Shown piece after piece: positions 1 through 5,367 of a stretch of DNA of 7,348 nucleotides (positions are counted from its first letter, which is position 1; every line of letters begins with the position of its first letter). The notes below the pieces were generated by a model, which had not been told where the DNA came from, did not search any database, and saw only the letters and a list, made by a program, of their open reading frames with translations. Location: assembly GCA_039923455.1 (NCBI GenBank), contig JBDTCS010000310.1:1-7348 (forward strand), written 5' to 3'. This DNA is from JBDTCS01 sp039923455. Its GTDB lineage: Bacteria > Bacteroidota > Ignavibacteria > Palsa-1295. The position numbers and the translations under genes are program-made.

Positions 1-236
1 GAGCAATTGTTTTTAAAAAAGATGGACGGCGCACATCACTGTTATACGTGCCAATAACGGCGCATCGGTGCAAAGGTTTCGTTTCCCCAGCGGGCAGAGC
101 TTGAAACGATCCCCGTTCGAATGCGTAATTTCCAATTCGGAAGTTCTGCCTACATTTCTTAGTATCTTGCCAGTAGAGGCATGGGCACCAGCCTTTCGAT
201 TCTTTAGCTTCAATAGAAACAGAATTTTCATCGGTT
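1..236. other. Non-coding leader upstream of the ABC exporter operon
   Basis: I see no convincing gene here. Open frames exist on both strands, but their translations resemble no family I know. The segment 93-150 can fold (listed separately). No clear -10/-35 or Bacteroidota-type promoter stands out, and no good Shine-Dalgarno sequence precedes the ATG at 237; the bases just before it are A/T-rich. The operon promoter probably lies in this stretch, but I cannot place it. The window edge at base 1 hides whatever gene lies further upstream. Confidence 0.5.
93..150 (+). other. Potential stem-loop in the exporter operon leader
   Basis: GGCAGAGCTT (93-102) can pair with AAGTTCTGCC (141-150) over ten base pairs, one of them G-U. 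Inside the 38-base loop, CGAAT (118-122) can pair with ATTCG (135-139), nearly stacking on the outer stem. The fold ends 86 bases before the ATPase start codon. If transcribed it would be a structured 5' leader; as DNA it could be a protein-binding inverted repeat. It matches no riboswitch class I recognise, and there is no downstream T-run that would make it an obvious attenuator. Confidence 0.3.
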
Positions 237-1193
237 ATGAGCGAAATTGTTCCGATCGTTGCGCATGGTTTGCGCAAGTCATTCAAAAATTTAGTGGTAC
301 TCGATGGCATCGATCTCAGAGTCGAGCGCGGTACTGTGCTCGCCCTTCTTGGACCGAACGGAGCGGGAAAAACCACTACTATTCGGATACTCAGCACGCT
401 GCTTCCGCTCGATGGTGGAACAGCAACAGTCAATGGCTTCGATGTGACGCGGAATCCGAAAGATGTTCGTCGCTCGATCGGATTGACTGGACAATACGCA
501 GCCGTCGATGAATACTTGACCGGACGAGAAAATCTGGAGATGCTCGGCAAACTCTATCACCTGAGCAATTCCGATAGCAGGCAACGTGCAAAGCAACTTT
601 TGGAAGAGTTTGATCTGACGGAGGCAGCCGGACGAATCGCAAAGACATACTCGGGTGGTATGCGTAGACGTCTCGATCTCGCGCTTAGCCTGGTTGCAAC
701 TCCACCTATTCTTTTTCTCGACGAGCCAACAACAGGGCTCGATCCACGTAGTCGTCTTGCGATTTGGGACCGGATCGAACGACTGGCAGCGGCTGGCACG
801 ACAATACTATTGACGACCCAGTATTTGGATGAAGCCGACAAACTTGCAGATCAAATAGTCGTGATCGATCACGGTAAAGTGATTGCGCAAGGAACATCGC
901 ATGAGCTAAAGAAGAATATTGGTACCGAACGTCTCGAACTTGTTCTTGCAGATCACGAGGTATTGGTAAGCACCACCGCGCTGCTACACGGCGAGGTTGT
1001 TCGGGTGGAAGACGATCGGTCTCTTACAATCGCGCTTGACGGAAGCATTCTTCACGTGAAGCGTATTCTTGATCTATTGGTAGGTGCCGGCACAAACATT
1101 GAGACATTCAACTTGCATAAGCCGACACTCGACGATGTATTCCTTCAACTCACAGGTCATCAGGCATCCGAAGAGGAAAAGTCTAAAGTATAA
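237..1193 (+). CDS. DrrA-type ABC exporter ATP-binding protein
   Basis: This is the cytoplasmic ATPase of an ABC-2 type exporter; it hydrolyses ATP to drive the permease encoded next. In the 318-residue protein the Walker A motif GPNGAGKT lies at 39-46, the Q-loop glutamine at 86, the ABC signature YSGGM at 138-142, and Walker B ILFLDEP at 158-164 with catalytic Glu163, followed by the D-loop TTGLDP. The usual H-loop histidine is replaced by Gln195 in TTQYLDEAD, a form typical of the daunorubicin-resistance DrrA group. The C-terminal extension ends in PTLDDVFLQLTGH, matching the DrrA LDEVFL-type motif. Length is normal for the family. The ATG at 237 gives the expected N-terminus, although no strong ribosome binding site is visible. 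The permease start abuts its stop, so the two are co-expressed. The substrate (drug, lipid, pigment or polysaccharide) cannot be told from sequence. Confidence 0.95.
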   Translation: MSEIVPIVAHGLRKSFKNLVVLDGIDLRVERGTVLALLGPNGAGKTTTIRILSTLLPLDGGTATVNGFDVTRNPKDVRRSIGLTGQYAAVDEYLTGRENLEMLGKLYHLSNSDSRQRAKQLLEEFDLTEAAGRIAKTYSGGMRRRLDLALSLVATPPILFLDEPTTGLDPRSRLAIWDRIERLAAAGTTILLTTQYLDEADKLADQIVVIDHGKVIAQGTSHELKKNIGTERLELVLADHEVLVSTTALLHGEVVRVEDDRSLTIALDGSILHVKRILDLLVGAGTNIETFNLHKPTLDDVFLQLTGHQASEEEKSKV

Positions 1194-2027
1194 ATGGAAA
1201 CCGCTACAACTTTATTGAGTAATTCAATATCGAGCAATCCAAAGCCGATGGAGCGCTCACAGCTTTTTTGGATCGTTCGAGATACGTGGGTTTTGATCAT
1301 ACGAAGCTTGAGGCATATCTTCAAGAATCTCGATCAATTGCTCGCACTCTTGATTCAGCCGATCATGTTTATGCTGCTCTTTCGGTATGTGTTCGGTGGG
1401 GCGATCGATACAGGCTCGACGACTTATGTAAATTATCTCGTAGCAGGTATTCTAATCCAGATGGCTGCATTCGGCGCAATGACGACATCTATTAATGTGG
1501 CGGCAGATTTGCAGCGCGGAATAGTCGATCGGCTGAAGTCGCTGCCGATCGCGAGTTCAGCGGTTATGACCGGACACGTGGTCGCAGATCTTGTGCGCAA
1601 TGTGCTGTCCTCGATAATTCTGATCGGCGTGGCGCTTCTTGTCGGATTTTCACCGACTGCCTCGGTGCTCGAATGGCTCACGCTTATCGGTATCTTGCTT
1701 CTCTTCACGCTTGCTTTTAGTTGGATCGCAGCGATCATGGGACTCATCGCTCGCTCGGTCGAAGCAGTGCAGTGGATGGGATTCGTTTTTGTCTTTCCGC
1801 TTACGTTCGCATCGAGTGCATTCGTACCGACGAAGGGCATGCCCGCGGGGTTGCGAGTCTTTGCAGAAAATCAGCCGGTGACGCACGTGATCGAAGCGAT
1901 GCGATCACTGATGGTCGGAACACCGATGGGTAACCACGGAATACTCTCGGTCGTCTGGTGCGCAGGCATCACGATCGTCTGTGTACCGATCGCCGCCTTC
2001 ATGTTTCGTAGGCATACATCGAAGTAA
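1194..2027 (+). CDS. DrrB-type ABC-2 transporter permease
   Basis: This is the inner-membrane subunit that pairs with the ATPase just upstream. The 277-residue protein has a hydrophilic N-terminus of about 45 residues and then about six hydrophobic segments, near 48-70, 80-100, 122-150, 159-185, 193-212 and 248-271. This is the ABC2_membrane plan. Family-type motifs are visible: YVNYLVAGILIQ (79-90), GIVDRLKSLPI (109-119), which fits the cytoplasmic coupling region, and NQPVTHVIEAMRSL (226-239) in the last loop. The ATG directly follows the TAA of the ATPase gene, indicating translational coupling; a GAGGAAA stretch at 1173-1179 lies rather far upstream for a ribosome binding site. An alternative start at 1248 (Met19) would remove only the non-conserved tail. 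A GC-rich hairpin follows the stop. The pair probably forms a dimer of each subunit. Confidence 0.93.
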   Translation: METATTLLSNSISSNPKPMERSQLFWIVRDTWVLIIRSLRHIFKNLDQLLALLIQPIMFMLLFRYVFGGAIDTGSTTYVNYLVAGILIQMAAFGAMTTSINVAADLQRGIVDRLKSLPIASSAVMTGHVVADLVRNVLSSIILIGVALLVGFSPTASVLEWLTLIGILLLFTLAFSWIAAIMGLIARSVEAVQWMGFVFVFPLTFASSAFVPTKGMPAGLRVFAENQPVTHVIEAMRSLMVGTPMGNHGILSVVWCAGITIVCVPIAAFMFRRHTSK

Positions 2028-2039
2028 AAGGACTGTCGA

Positions 2040-2068
2040 GCGGTGGACGGTACGCACTCGTCCACCGC
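2040..2068. terminator. GC-rich hairpin between convergent genes, probable terminator
   Basis: GCGGTGGACG (2040-2049) pairs perfectly with CGTCCACCGC (2059-2068) around a 9-base loop. It starts 13 bases after the permease stop and ends 10 bases before the stop of the opposing gene, where a bidirectional terminator would be expected. There is no long T-run directly after the stem on either strand (CTTTTG follows about 15 bases on), so termination efficiency is uncertain. The 9-mer CGGTGGACG recurs in the hairpin behind the lipocalin gene. Confidence 0.6.
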
Positions 2069-2077
2069 GATCTTCGA

Positions 2078-2464
2078 TCAATCTTTTGTGAAATGCTCTC
2101 GCACGAAGGCGTGCTGTTCGTTCTCGGTCATCTTATCCGCAGACTTGACCTCAATTTTCGTTTTCGCAAAATGATGATCTGCTTTTAGAAGATTGAAAAG
2201 TTCTACTTTCGCGTCCGTTGGACCAAAGAGAAGTACCTCATCATATTTTTTGATTGTCTCGCCCAAGTGTTTGTAATAGTCCGATTGCTCATGCTGCTCT
2301 TTGTTGTGCATCAGGCTCTCGCTCTTGCTTAGCGTGTCTTCCTTCACATCATGCGTGAATTTGGACGCGATGGTTTGCGTCTGAGATGGCTCCTTTGAGA
2401 ATTCGATGATGTGGGCATTTGCGTGATCCATCCAAATGCCGAGTTGTTTTGATGTAGTTGTCAT
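2078..2464 (-). CDS. Small conserved protein, eRF1-domain-3 / host-attachment-like
   Basis: This 128-residue soluble protein has no signal peptide or membrane segment. It starts with a beta-strand-like segment KQLGIWMDHANAHIIEF (6-22). A charged, His/Lys-rich middle follows, with LMHNKEQ (51-57). Then come YYKHLGETIKKYDEVLLFGPTDAK (63-86) and a C-terminal half containing ADHHFAKTKIEVKSADKMT (95-113). I recognise this pattern from uncharacterised Bacteroidota proteins. The alternating strand/helix layout and the LLFGPTDAK segment resemble the bacterial proteins related to domain 3 of release factor eRF1, which are often labelled translational machinery or host-attachment proteins. The family is recognised only moderately well, and no cellular function is established; a ribosome-related role would be inference. 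The gene is monocistronic, convergent with the exporter operon and divergent from the lipocalin. An AGAAAGG sequence sits nine bases before the ATG. Confidence 0.82.
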   Translation of the reverse strand: MTTTSKQLGIWMDHANAHIIEFSKEPSQTQTIASKFTHDVKEDTLSKSESLMHNKEQHEQSDYYKHLGETIKKYDEVLLFGPTDAKVELFNLLKADHHFAKTKIEVKSADKMTENEQHAFVREHFTKD

Positions 2465-2473
2465 TGTAGTGTG

Positions 2474-2480
2474 CCTTTCT
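2474..2480 (-). promoter_or_regulatory. Ribosome binding site of the 2078-2464 gene
   Basis: AGAAAGG on the minus strand lies nine bases before the ATG at 2464. It is one of the few recognisable Shine-Dalgarno-like sites in the window and supports this start codon. Confidence 0.4.
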
Positions 2481-2512
2481 ATTGCAGGTCGCTAATTTTG
2501 AAAATATTTGCC

Positions 2513-2528
2513 GGATAGTTTACTATCC
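2513..2528. other. Short perfect hairpin / operator-like palindrome
   Basis: GGATAG (2513-2518) and CTATCC (2523-2528) are perfect inverted repeats with the loop TTTA. The site lies about 50 bases upstream of the start codon at 2464, in its promoter or 5' leader. It could be a regulator-binding palindrome or an RNA hairpin in the leader; the sequence alone does not decide. Confidence 0.35.
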
Positions 2529-2743
2529 CTAGAAGAACGAATATTTGTGCCAAAGTATCGGTTTAATTCTTGCATTTCTTTTCGTATGAGGCGAGTGCTA
2601 GACTCCGAGCACGCATTAACTGCTCCCTTCGGCCTAGAACCGCCAGATGCGTGTTTTCCCTGTGCTGAGTATTGATGTACTTTCGCGCACACGACCGCAA
2701 TCAGGAATATTTTTATACCGTACGTAACATTTTCGTATTGATC

Positions 2744-3280
2744 ATGAATTCATCGCAGGTAAGTTGGGTGGTGGCGCTCGCGTGTGTGTTTGCGCTTTGG
2801 GGTTGTGCAAGTTCGAAGGGAGATCTTCCCGTCGTGAAAAGCGTGGAGCTTCAAAAATATATCGGTACCTGGTACGAGATTATGCGATTGCCAAACACCT
2901 TTGAAGCAGGCCTGAAATGTACCACAGCTAATTATTCGATCAAGGAGAACGGAGATATTAAGGTTGTGAATTCCGGACGTAAGGTCGAGGCACCCTCAGA
3001 GGTCAAGAGTTCGACGGGTACGGCTTGGATCCCAAACGCAGATGAGCCAACGAAGCTGAAGGTTAGATTCTTCTGGCCTTTCTCCGGCAATTATTGGATT
3101 ATTGCCTTAGACACGGAATACAAGTGGGTCATGATCGGTGAGCCCACACGTGAGTACATGTGGATTCTTAGTCGTGAAACAACACTGAGCGAGCAGACAA
3201 TCAACACGTTGCTTGCGCAAGCGAAGGCACAAGGCTTCGACGTTTCAAAACTTGAGCGTATTGCGCAGGACTGTAAATAA
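2744..3280 (+). CDS. Blc-like bacterial lipocalin, lipoprotein
   Basis: This is an outer-membrane or periplasmic lipocalin of the Blc/apolipoprotein D type, which binds lipids such as fatty acids or lysophospholipids and is linked in enterobacteria to envelope stress. The ATG at 2744 gives 178 residues with a lipoprotein signal peptide: a short N-terminus, hydrophobic residues 8-19, and the lipobox LWGC with Cys21 as lipidation site (Trp at -2 is unusual). An upstream in-frame ATG at 2672 would put 24 poorly fitting residues before the signal, so I reject it. The lipocalin signature GTWYEIMRLPNTFE lies at 41-54, followed by the barrel strands ATTANYSI-like and KLKVRFFWPFSGNYWIIALD (105-123), then YMWILSR (138-144) and a C-terminal helix with KAQGFDVSKL (161-170). 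Cys59 and Cys177 may form a disulfide. A hairpin follows the stop. No strong ribosome binding site is visible. Confidence 0.93.
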   Translation: MNSSQVSWVVALACVFALWGCASSKGDLPVVKSVELQKYIGTWYEIMRLPNTFEAGLKCTTANYSIKENGDIKVVNSGRKVEAPSEVKSSTGTAWIPNADEPTKLKVRFFWPFSGNYWIIALDTEYKWVMIGEPTREYMWILSRETTLSEQTINTLLAQAKAQGFDVSKLERIAQDCK

Positions 3281-3288
3281 TTGCCTGC

Positions 3289-3314
3289 ACCGGTGGACGC
3301 TAACACCACCCGGT
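3289..3314. terminator. Hairpin behind the lipocalin gene, probable terminator
   Basis: ACCGGTGG (3289-3296) pairs with CCACCCGGT (3306-3314), eight pairs with C3309 bulged, around a 9-base loop. It begins nine bases after the lipocalin stop. An A/T-rich stretch ending in ATATTTTG follows about 10-15 bases later; there is no classic T-run. The left arm contains CGGTGGACG at 3291-3299, the same 9-mer as the left arm of the hairpin at 2040-2068. Confidence 0.5.
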
Positions 3315-3376
3315 TCAACTTAAGAAATATTTTGTCCCTGATGTCCGCTTTTCATTTTCCCGTTCGTCTTTACTGT

Positions 3377-3414
3377 ACTGATCACGAATAACTAACTTGA
3401 GCCATGCGATCAGT
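3377..3414. promoter_or_regulatory. Spaced inverted repeat upstream of the SRPBCC gene
   Basis: ACTGATC (3377-3383) and GATCAGT (3408-3414) are perfect 7-base inverted repeats 24 bases apart, ending about 49 bases before the ATG at 3464. The position would suit an operator pair or a leader stem. With such short arms chance is possible, particularly because GATC is frequent throughout this window. Confidence 0.25.
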
Positions 3415-3463
3415 CAGTGGCACATAATTGGGGTCTTTAACGGGAAATAGAACAACAGGAATA

Positions 3464-3898
3464 ATGAATAATCAAGATTACACTACCAGCATCACAGCCA
3501 AGGTATCTGCCGAAGAGGCGTTCAACAGTATCAGCAACATTTCCAAATGGTGGGCGAAGAATTTTGAAGGGAAGGCGCAAAATCAGGGTGACTCCTTTAC
3601 CGTGCGCTTCGGAGAAACGTTTGTAACTTTCAAAATCGCAGAGAGCATTGCAGGTAAAAAGTCAGTATGGTTGGTTACAGACTGTCACTTGCATTGGCTC
3701 AACGACAAGACGGAGTGGACCGGCACCAAAATAGTTTGGGACATTGCCACGAAGAACGATGCCGAACAGGTTACCATGACGCACGTTGGATTGATCCCCG
3801 GAATGGAATGTTATGACACCTGCGAGAATGGTTGGAACGGACATATCCAAAAGAGCTTGCTCAACCTAATGACGGAAGGTGTAGGTTCTCCGGAGTAA
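3464..3898 (+). CDS. SRPBCC (START/AHSA1-like) domain protein
   Basis: This is a soluble 144-residue protein of the SRPBCC helix-grip superfamily (AHSA1/Bet v 1-like), small proteins with a deep hydrophobic pocket that binds lipids or other ligands. The family pattern is clear: YTTSITAKVSAEEAFNSI (6-23), SKWW (27-30), GDSFTVRFGE (42-51), VTFKIAE (54-60), VWLVTD (68-73), KTEWTGTKIVWDI (82-94), VTMTHVGLIP (103-112) and C-terminal helix residues GWNGHIQKSLLNLMTEG (123-139). One domain fills the whole protein. The ATG at 3464, preceded by AGGA at 3457-3460, matches the usual N-terminus; a TTG 36 bases upstream would add a tail with no family resemblance. The ligand is unknown. It follows the lipocalin on the same strand, but a hairpin and 183 bases separate them, so it is probably transcribed on its own. 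Confidence 0.92.
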   Translation: MNNQDYTTSITAKVSAEEAFNSISNISKWWAKNFEGKAQNQGDSFTVRFGETFVTFKIAESIAGKKSVWLVTDCHLHWLNDKTEWTGTKIVWDIATKNDAEQVTMTHVGLIPGMECYDTCENGWNGHIQKSLLNLMTEGVGSPE

Positions 3899-3931
3899 GC
3901 GCTTTGTTCAAATGTGTGAGTATGATTTTAA

Positions 3932-3966
3932 GGCCCTCAGTGTCGATCGCCGGCACTAGAGGGTCC
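3932..3966. terminator. Strong hairpin between convergent genes, probable terminator
   Basis: The segment folds into about 14 base pairs: GG (3932-3933) with CC (3965-3966), CCCTC (3934-3938) with GAGGG (3959-3963), AGTG (3939-3942) with CACT (3954-3957), and TCG (3943-3945) with CGG (3951-3953) including one G-U. Single bulges occur at A3958 and T3964, and the loop is five bases. A TTTTT run starts 15 bases after the stem on the plus strand. It lies between the ends of the SRPBCC gene (+) and the TfoX-N gene (-), where a bidirectional terminator is expected. Confidence 0.5.
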
Positions 3967-4024
3967 TGTGCTAAACTCAGTTTTTATACGGTGCAAGTAC
4001 GGACAACGGAATCAGATCTTGAAC

Positions 4025-4378
4025 TCAATCAACTTTTTTCTTTTTCTTCGGCGATACTTTTGCGCGTTTGTTAAAGTCTATCGCTAAGCCGATCCAATAG
4101 TCAAAATCTTTCTTCGACGTTATAGCGTCTTCGTGGACATTCACGTAACCTTTATATTCGCGACCCTTCATAATCATCGTGCGGCAACCTTCGCGCTCAA
4201 CCGCCTTGTCATGCACCAATGGGTCGATCCGGAACATCGATTCCGCCGCGCCGACACTAATGCACAGCTTACCATTGACCATAAAAGCAATTCCGCGAAA
4301 CATCTTCTTTTCTTCGACACTTGGCTGTTGGGATAGCGCGGTGCGGATTCGATCAGCGACAATCAAGTTGTAGGGCAT
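4025..4378 (-). CDS. TfoX N-terminal domain protein
   Basis: This 117-residue cytoplasmic protein consists of a TfoX-N domain only. The family hallmark EEKKMFRGIAFMVNGKLCIS lies at 22-41, followed by the domain core with MFRIDP (48-53) and KGREYKGYVNV (71-81). The helical end DFDYWIGLAIDFNKRAK (91-107) leads into a basic tail of five lysines. Full TfoX/Sxy proteins of gammaproteobacteria regulate competence and carry a second domain; the short N-domain-only form is common in other bacteria and has no firmly established role, so a competence function should not be assumed. I chose the ATG at 4378 because the domain begins there; the 21-residue upstream extension from 4441 does not resemble the family. 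It lies 92 bases behind the carbonic anhydrase on the same strand and could be read through from it. Confidence 0.88.
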   Translation of the reverse strand: MPYNLIVADRIRTALSQQPSVEEKKMFRGIAFMVNGKLCISVGAAESMFRIDPLVHDKAVEREGCRTMIMKGREYKGYVNVHEDAITSKKDFDYWIGLAIDFNKRAKVSPKKKKKVD

Positions 4379-4447
4379 ACGTTGTTGTTGTCGAAATGTG
4401 ATAGTCTCAAAACTTCTGACGGCCGTTCGACAGCGATTCAAGGCGGT

Positions 4448-4473
4448 TGTTCGGTCTTAGCTGTTCGGTCTTA
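4448..4473. repeat. Short tandem duplication at the carbonic anhydrase stop codon
   Basis: The 12-mer TGTTCGGTCTTA occurs at 4448-4459 and again at 4462-4473, a period of 14 bases. The second copy contains the stop codon (TTA at 4471-4473, read as TAA on the minus strand); the first lies just beyond the stop in transcription. It resembles a small slippage or duplication event that did not change the protein. Confidence 0.8.
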
Positions 4474-5094
4474 ATCGAAGAATTCGACTTGCCCGGATTC
4501 GATATCATGAAGGCCGCCAACAATTTTGATCTGCTGCTGTTGTTCCATCTGGTTCAAGATACTGCTCTGCTCACGAACCAGTTGGACTGTTAGGGAAACA
4601 TTCTTCTTCGTCACGTTTTGCACGAAGGAGCGATTACTTCCGTTCCTCTCATCCCTCGTTTGGGTCTCTTGGGCGATCGCAGGCTTTATTTTGTTGAGAA
4701 GGGTTGTCACGTGTCCGAGCATAACATTATCGCAGGCACCTTCGATCGCTCCGCACTTTGTGTGCCCGAGCACGACAACAAGTTTCGAACCCGCGAGCTT
4801 ACAGGCGAACTCCATACTCCCCAAGATATCATCGTTCAGGATATTTCCGGCGATACGAATACTGAAAATATCTCCAAGCCCTTGATCGAAAATTAGCTCT
4901 GCGGAAGTTCTCGAGTCAATACAACTAAGTATTGCCGCAAATGGGAATTGCCCCTGGGACGTCTCGTTAATCTGCTCAAGTAGATTCCGGTGCGCCTTGA
5001 TATTATTTACGAATCGTACGTTTCCTTCTTTTAGAATTTCGAGTGCAAGTTCCGGTGTGAGGCCGTCCTGTGTTTCTTTTGTATGTACTCTCAT
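4471..5094 (-). CDS. Beta-class carbonic anhydrase
   Basis: This cytoplasmic zinc enzyme interconverts CO2 and bicarbonate, supplying bicarbonate to carboxylases and contributing to pH balance. In the 207-residue protein the zinc ligands are visible as Cys58 in CIDSR (58-62), His111 and Cys114 in GHTKCGA (110-116). The catalytic Asp60/Arg62 dyad lies in the first of these motifs. The segment SAELIFDQGLGDIFSIRIAGNIL (64-86) is strongly typical of beta-class enzymes, as is SMEFACKLAGSKLVVVLGHTKCG (93-115). The protein ends with VGGLHDIESGQVEFFD (192-207), the expected final strands, so it is full length and probably active. The ATG at 5094 places the domain normally; no Shine-Dalgarno sequence precedes it. 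The TfoX-N gene follows in the same direction; upstream is a 273-base gap that probably contains its promoter. Paralogues are called can, cynT or yadF; I cannot choose among these names. Confidence 0.95.
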   Translation of the reverse strand: MRVHTKETQDGLTPELALEILKEGNVRFVNNIKAHRNLLEQINETSQGQFPFAAILSCIDSRTSAELIFDQGLGDIFSIRIAGNILNDDILGSMEFACKLAGSKLVVVLGHTKCGAIEGACDNVMLGHVTTLLNKIKPAIAQETQTRDERNGSNRSFVQNVTKKNVSLTVQLVREQSSILNQMEQQQQIKIVGGLHDIESGQVEFFD

Positions 5095-5367
5095 TTGGAT
5101 CGGTTTAGTCTGGATCTAATTTGCGCGGTATAACCATTAGGGCTTGTCTGTGCCGAGCTTCGGTCGAACCGTGTTTATCTATGCAAAAATACGAAGATTA
5201 TACCGTCCGTGACGCTCAATCGATTTCACCCAGTCTCAAGTTACGATTGGGTTCATAGTTTGAATCTCTTTGCTGCTCTGAGTTCGAACGGTGTATACCA
5301 AAGGAATTGCAAAAGTGCTAACCGTCGTAGGTCAGCGACATTGAACTAACTCCAGGTGTGATGCTGC
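5095..5367. other. Intergenic region upstream of the carbonic anhydrase
   Basis: I find no gene in these 273 bases. The promoter of the carbonic anhydrase is expected here. A TATTTTTG octamer (minus strand, 5191-5184) fits the Bacteroidota -7 element, and a TATAAT lies close by (minus strand, near 5200), but neither has a well-spaced upstream partner. TCGAACCGTG (5164-5173) and the similar TCGAACGGTG (about 120 bases on) form an imperfect direct repeat of unknown meaning. No convincing terminator was seen behind the 5368-5775 gene. Confidence 0.4.

Larger units (their letters stand above)
2465..2743. other. Divergent intergenic region with small hairpins
   Basis: This 279-base region separates two divergently transcribed genes and must hold both promoters. 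The minus-strand frame through it looks non-coding. It contains a perfect 6-bp hairpin (2513-2528, listed separately) and a weaker one, GTGCT (2595-2599) with AGCAC (2608-2612). A TAATTTTG octamer at 2493-2500 fits the Bacteroidota -7 pattern in the plus direction, but no matching -33 TTTG was found, and it is about 240 bases from the lipocalin start. I cannot assign promoters with confidence. Confidence 0.4.

Noticed and set aside
41..58. GTTAT/ATAAC inverted repeat as an operator
   Set aside because: Only five-base arms with an 8-base spacer and no second copy; chance is likely.
13..231. A 72-codon minus-strand open frame opposite the exporter leader
   Set aside because: Its product resembles no family I know, it includes low-complexity basic stretches, and its start lies five bases from the exporter start. 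It could be a tiny gene, but nothing beyond openness supports it.
68..511. A 147-codon plus-strand frame overlapping the ATPase gene
   Set aside because: It runs out of frame through the certain ATPase sequence and encodes Arg/Ser/Trp-rich shadow protein.
2492..2692. Minus-strand frame in the divergent intergenic region
   Set aside because: No family resemblance, no ribosome binding site, and the region is better explained as promoter space.
2672..2743. Upstream start for the lipocalin
   Set aside because: It would bury the lipoprotein signal peptide behind 24 polar and aromatic residues; the ATG at 2744 gives a proper signal peptide.
3428..3463. TTG start for the SRPBCC gene
   Set aside because: Adds 12 residues without family match; the ATG at 3464 has AGGA just before it.
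4379..4441. Longer N-terminus of the TfoX-N protein
   Set aside because: The extra 21 residues do not resemble the family, which starts close to MPYNLIVADRI.
4526..4896. Plus-strand open frames opposite the carbonic anhydrase
   Set aside because: They are antisense shadows of a certain gene with Cys/Phe/Ser-rich translations.
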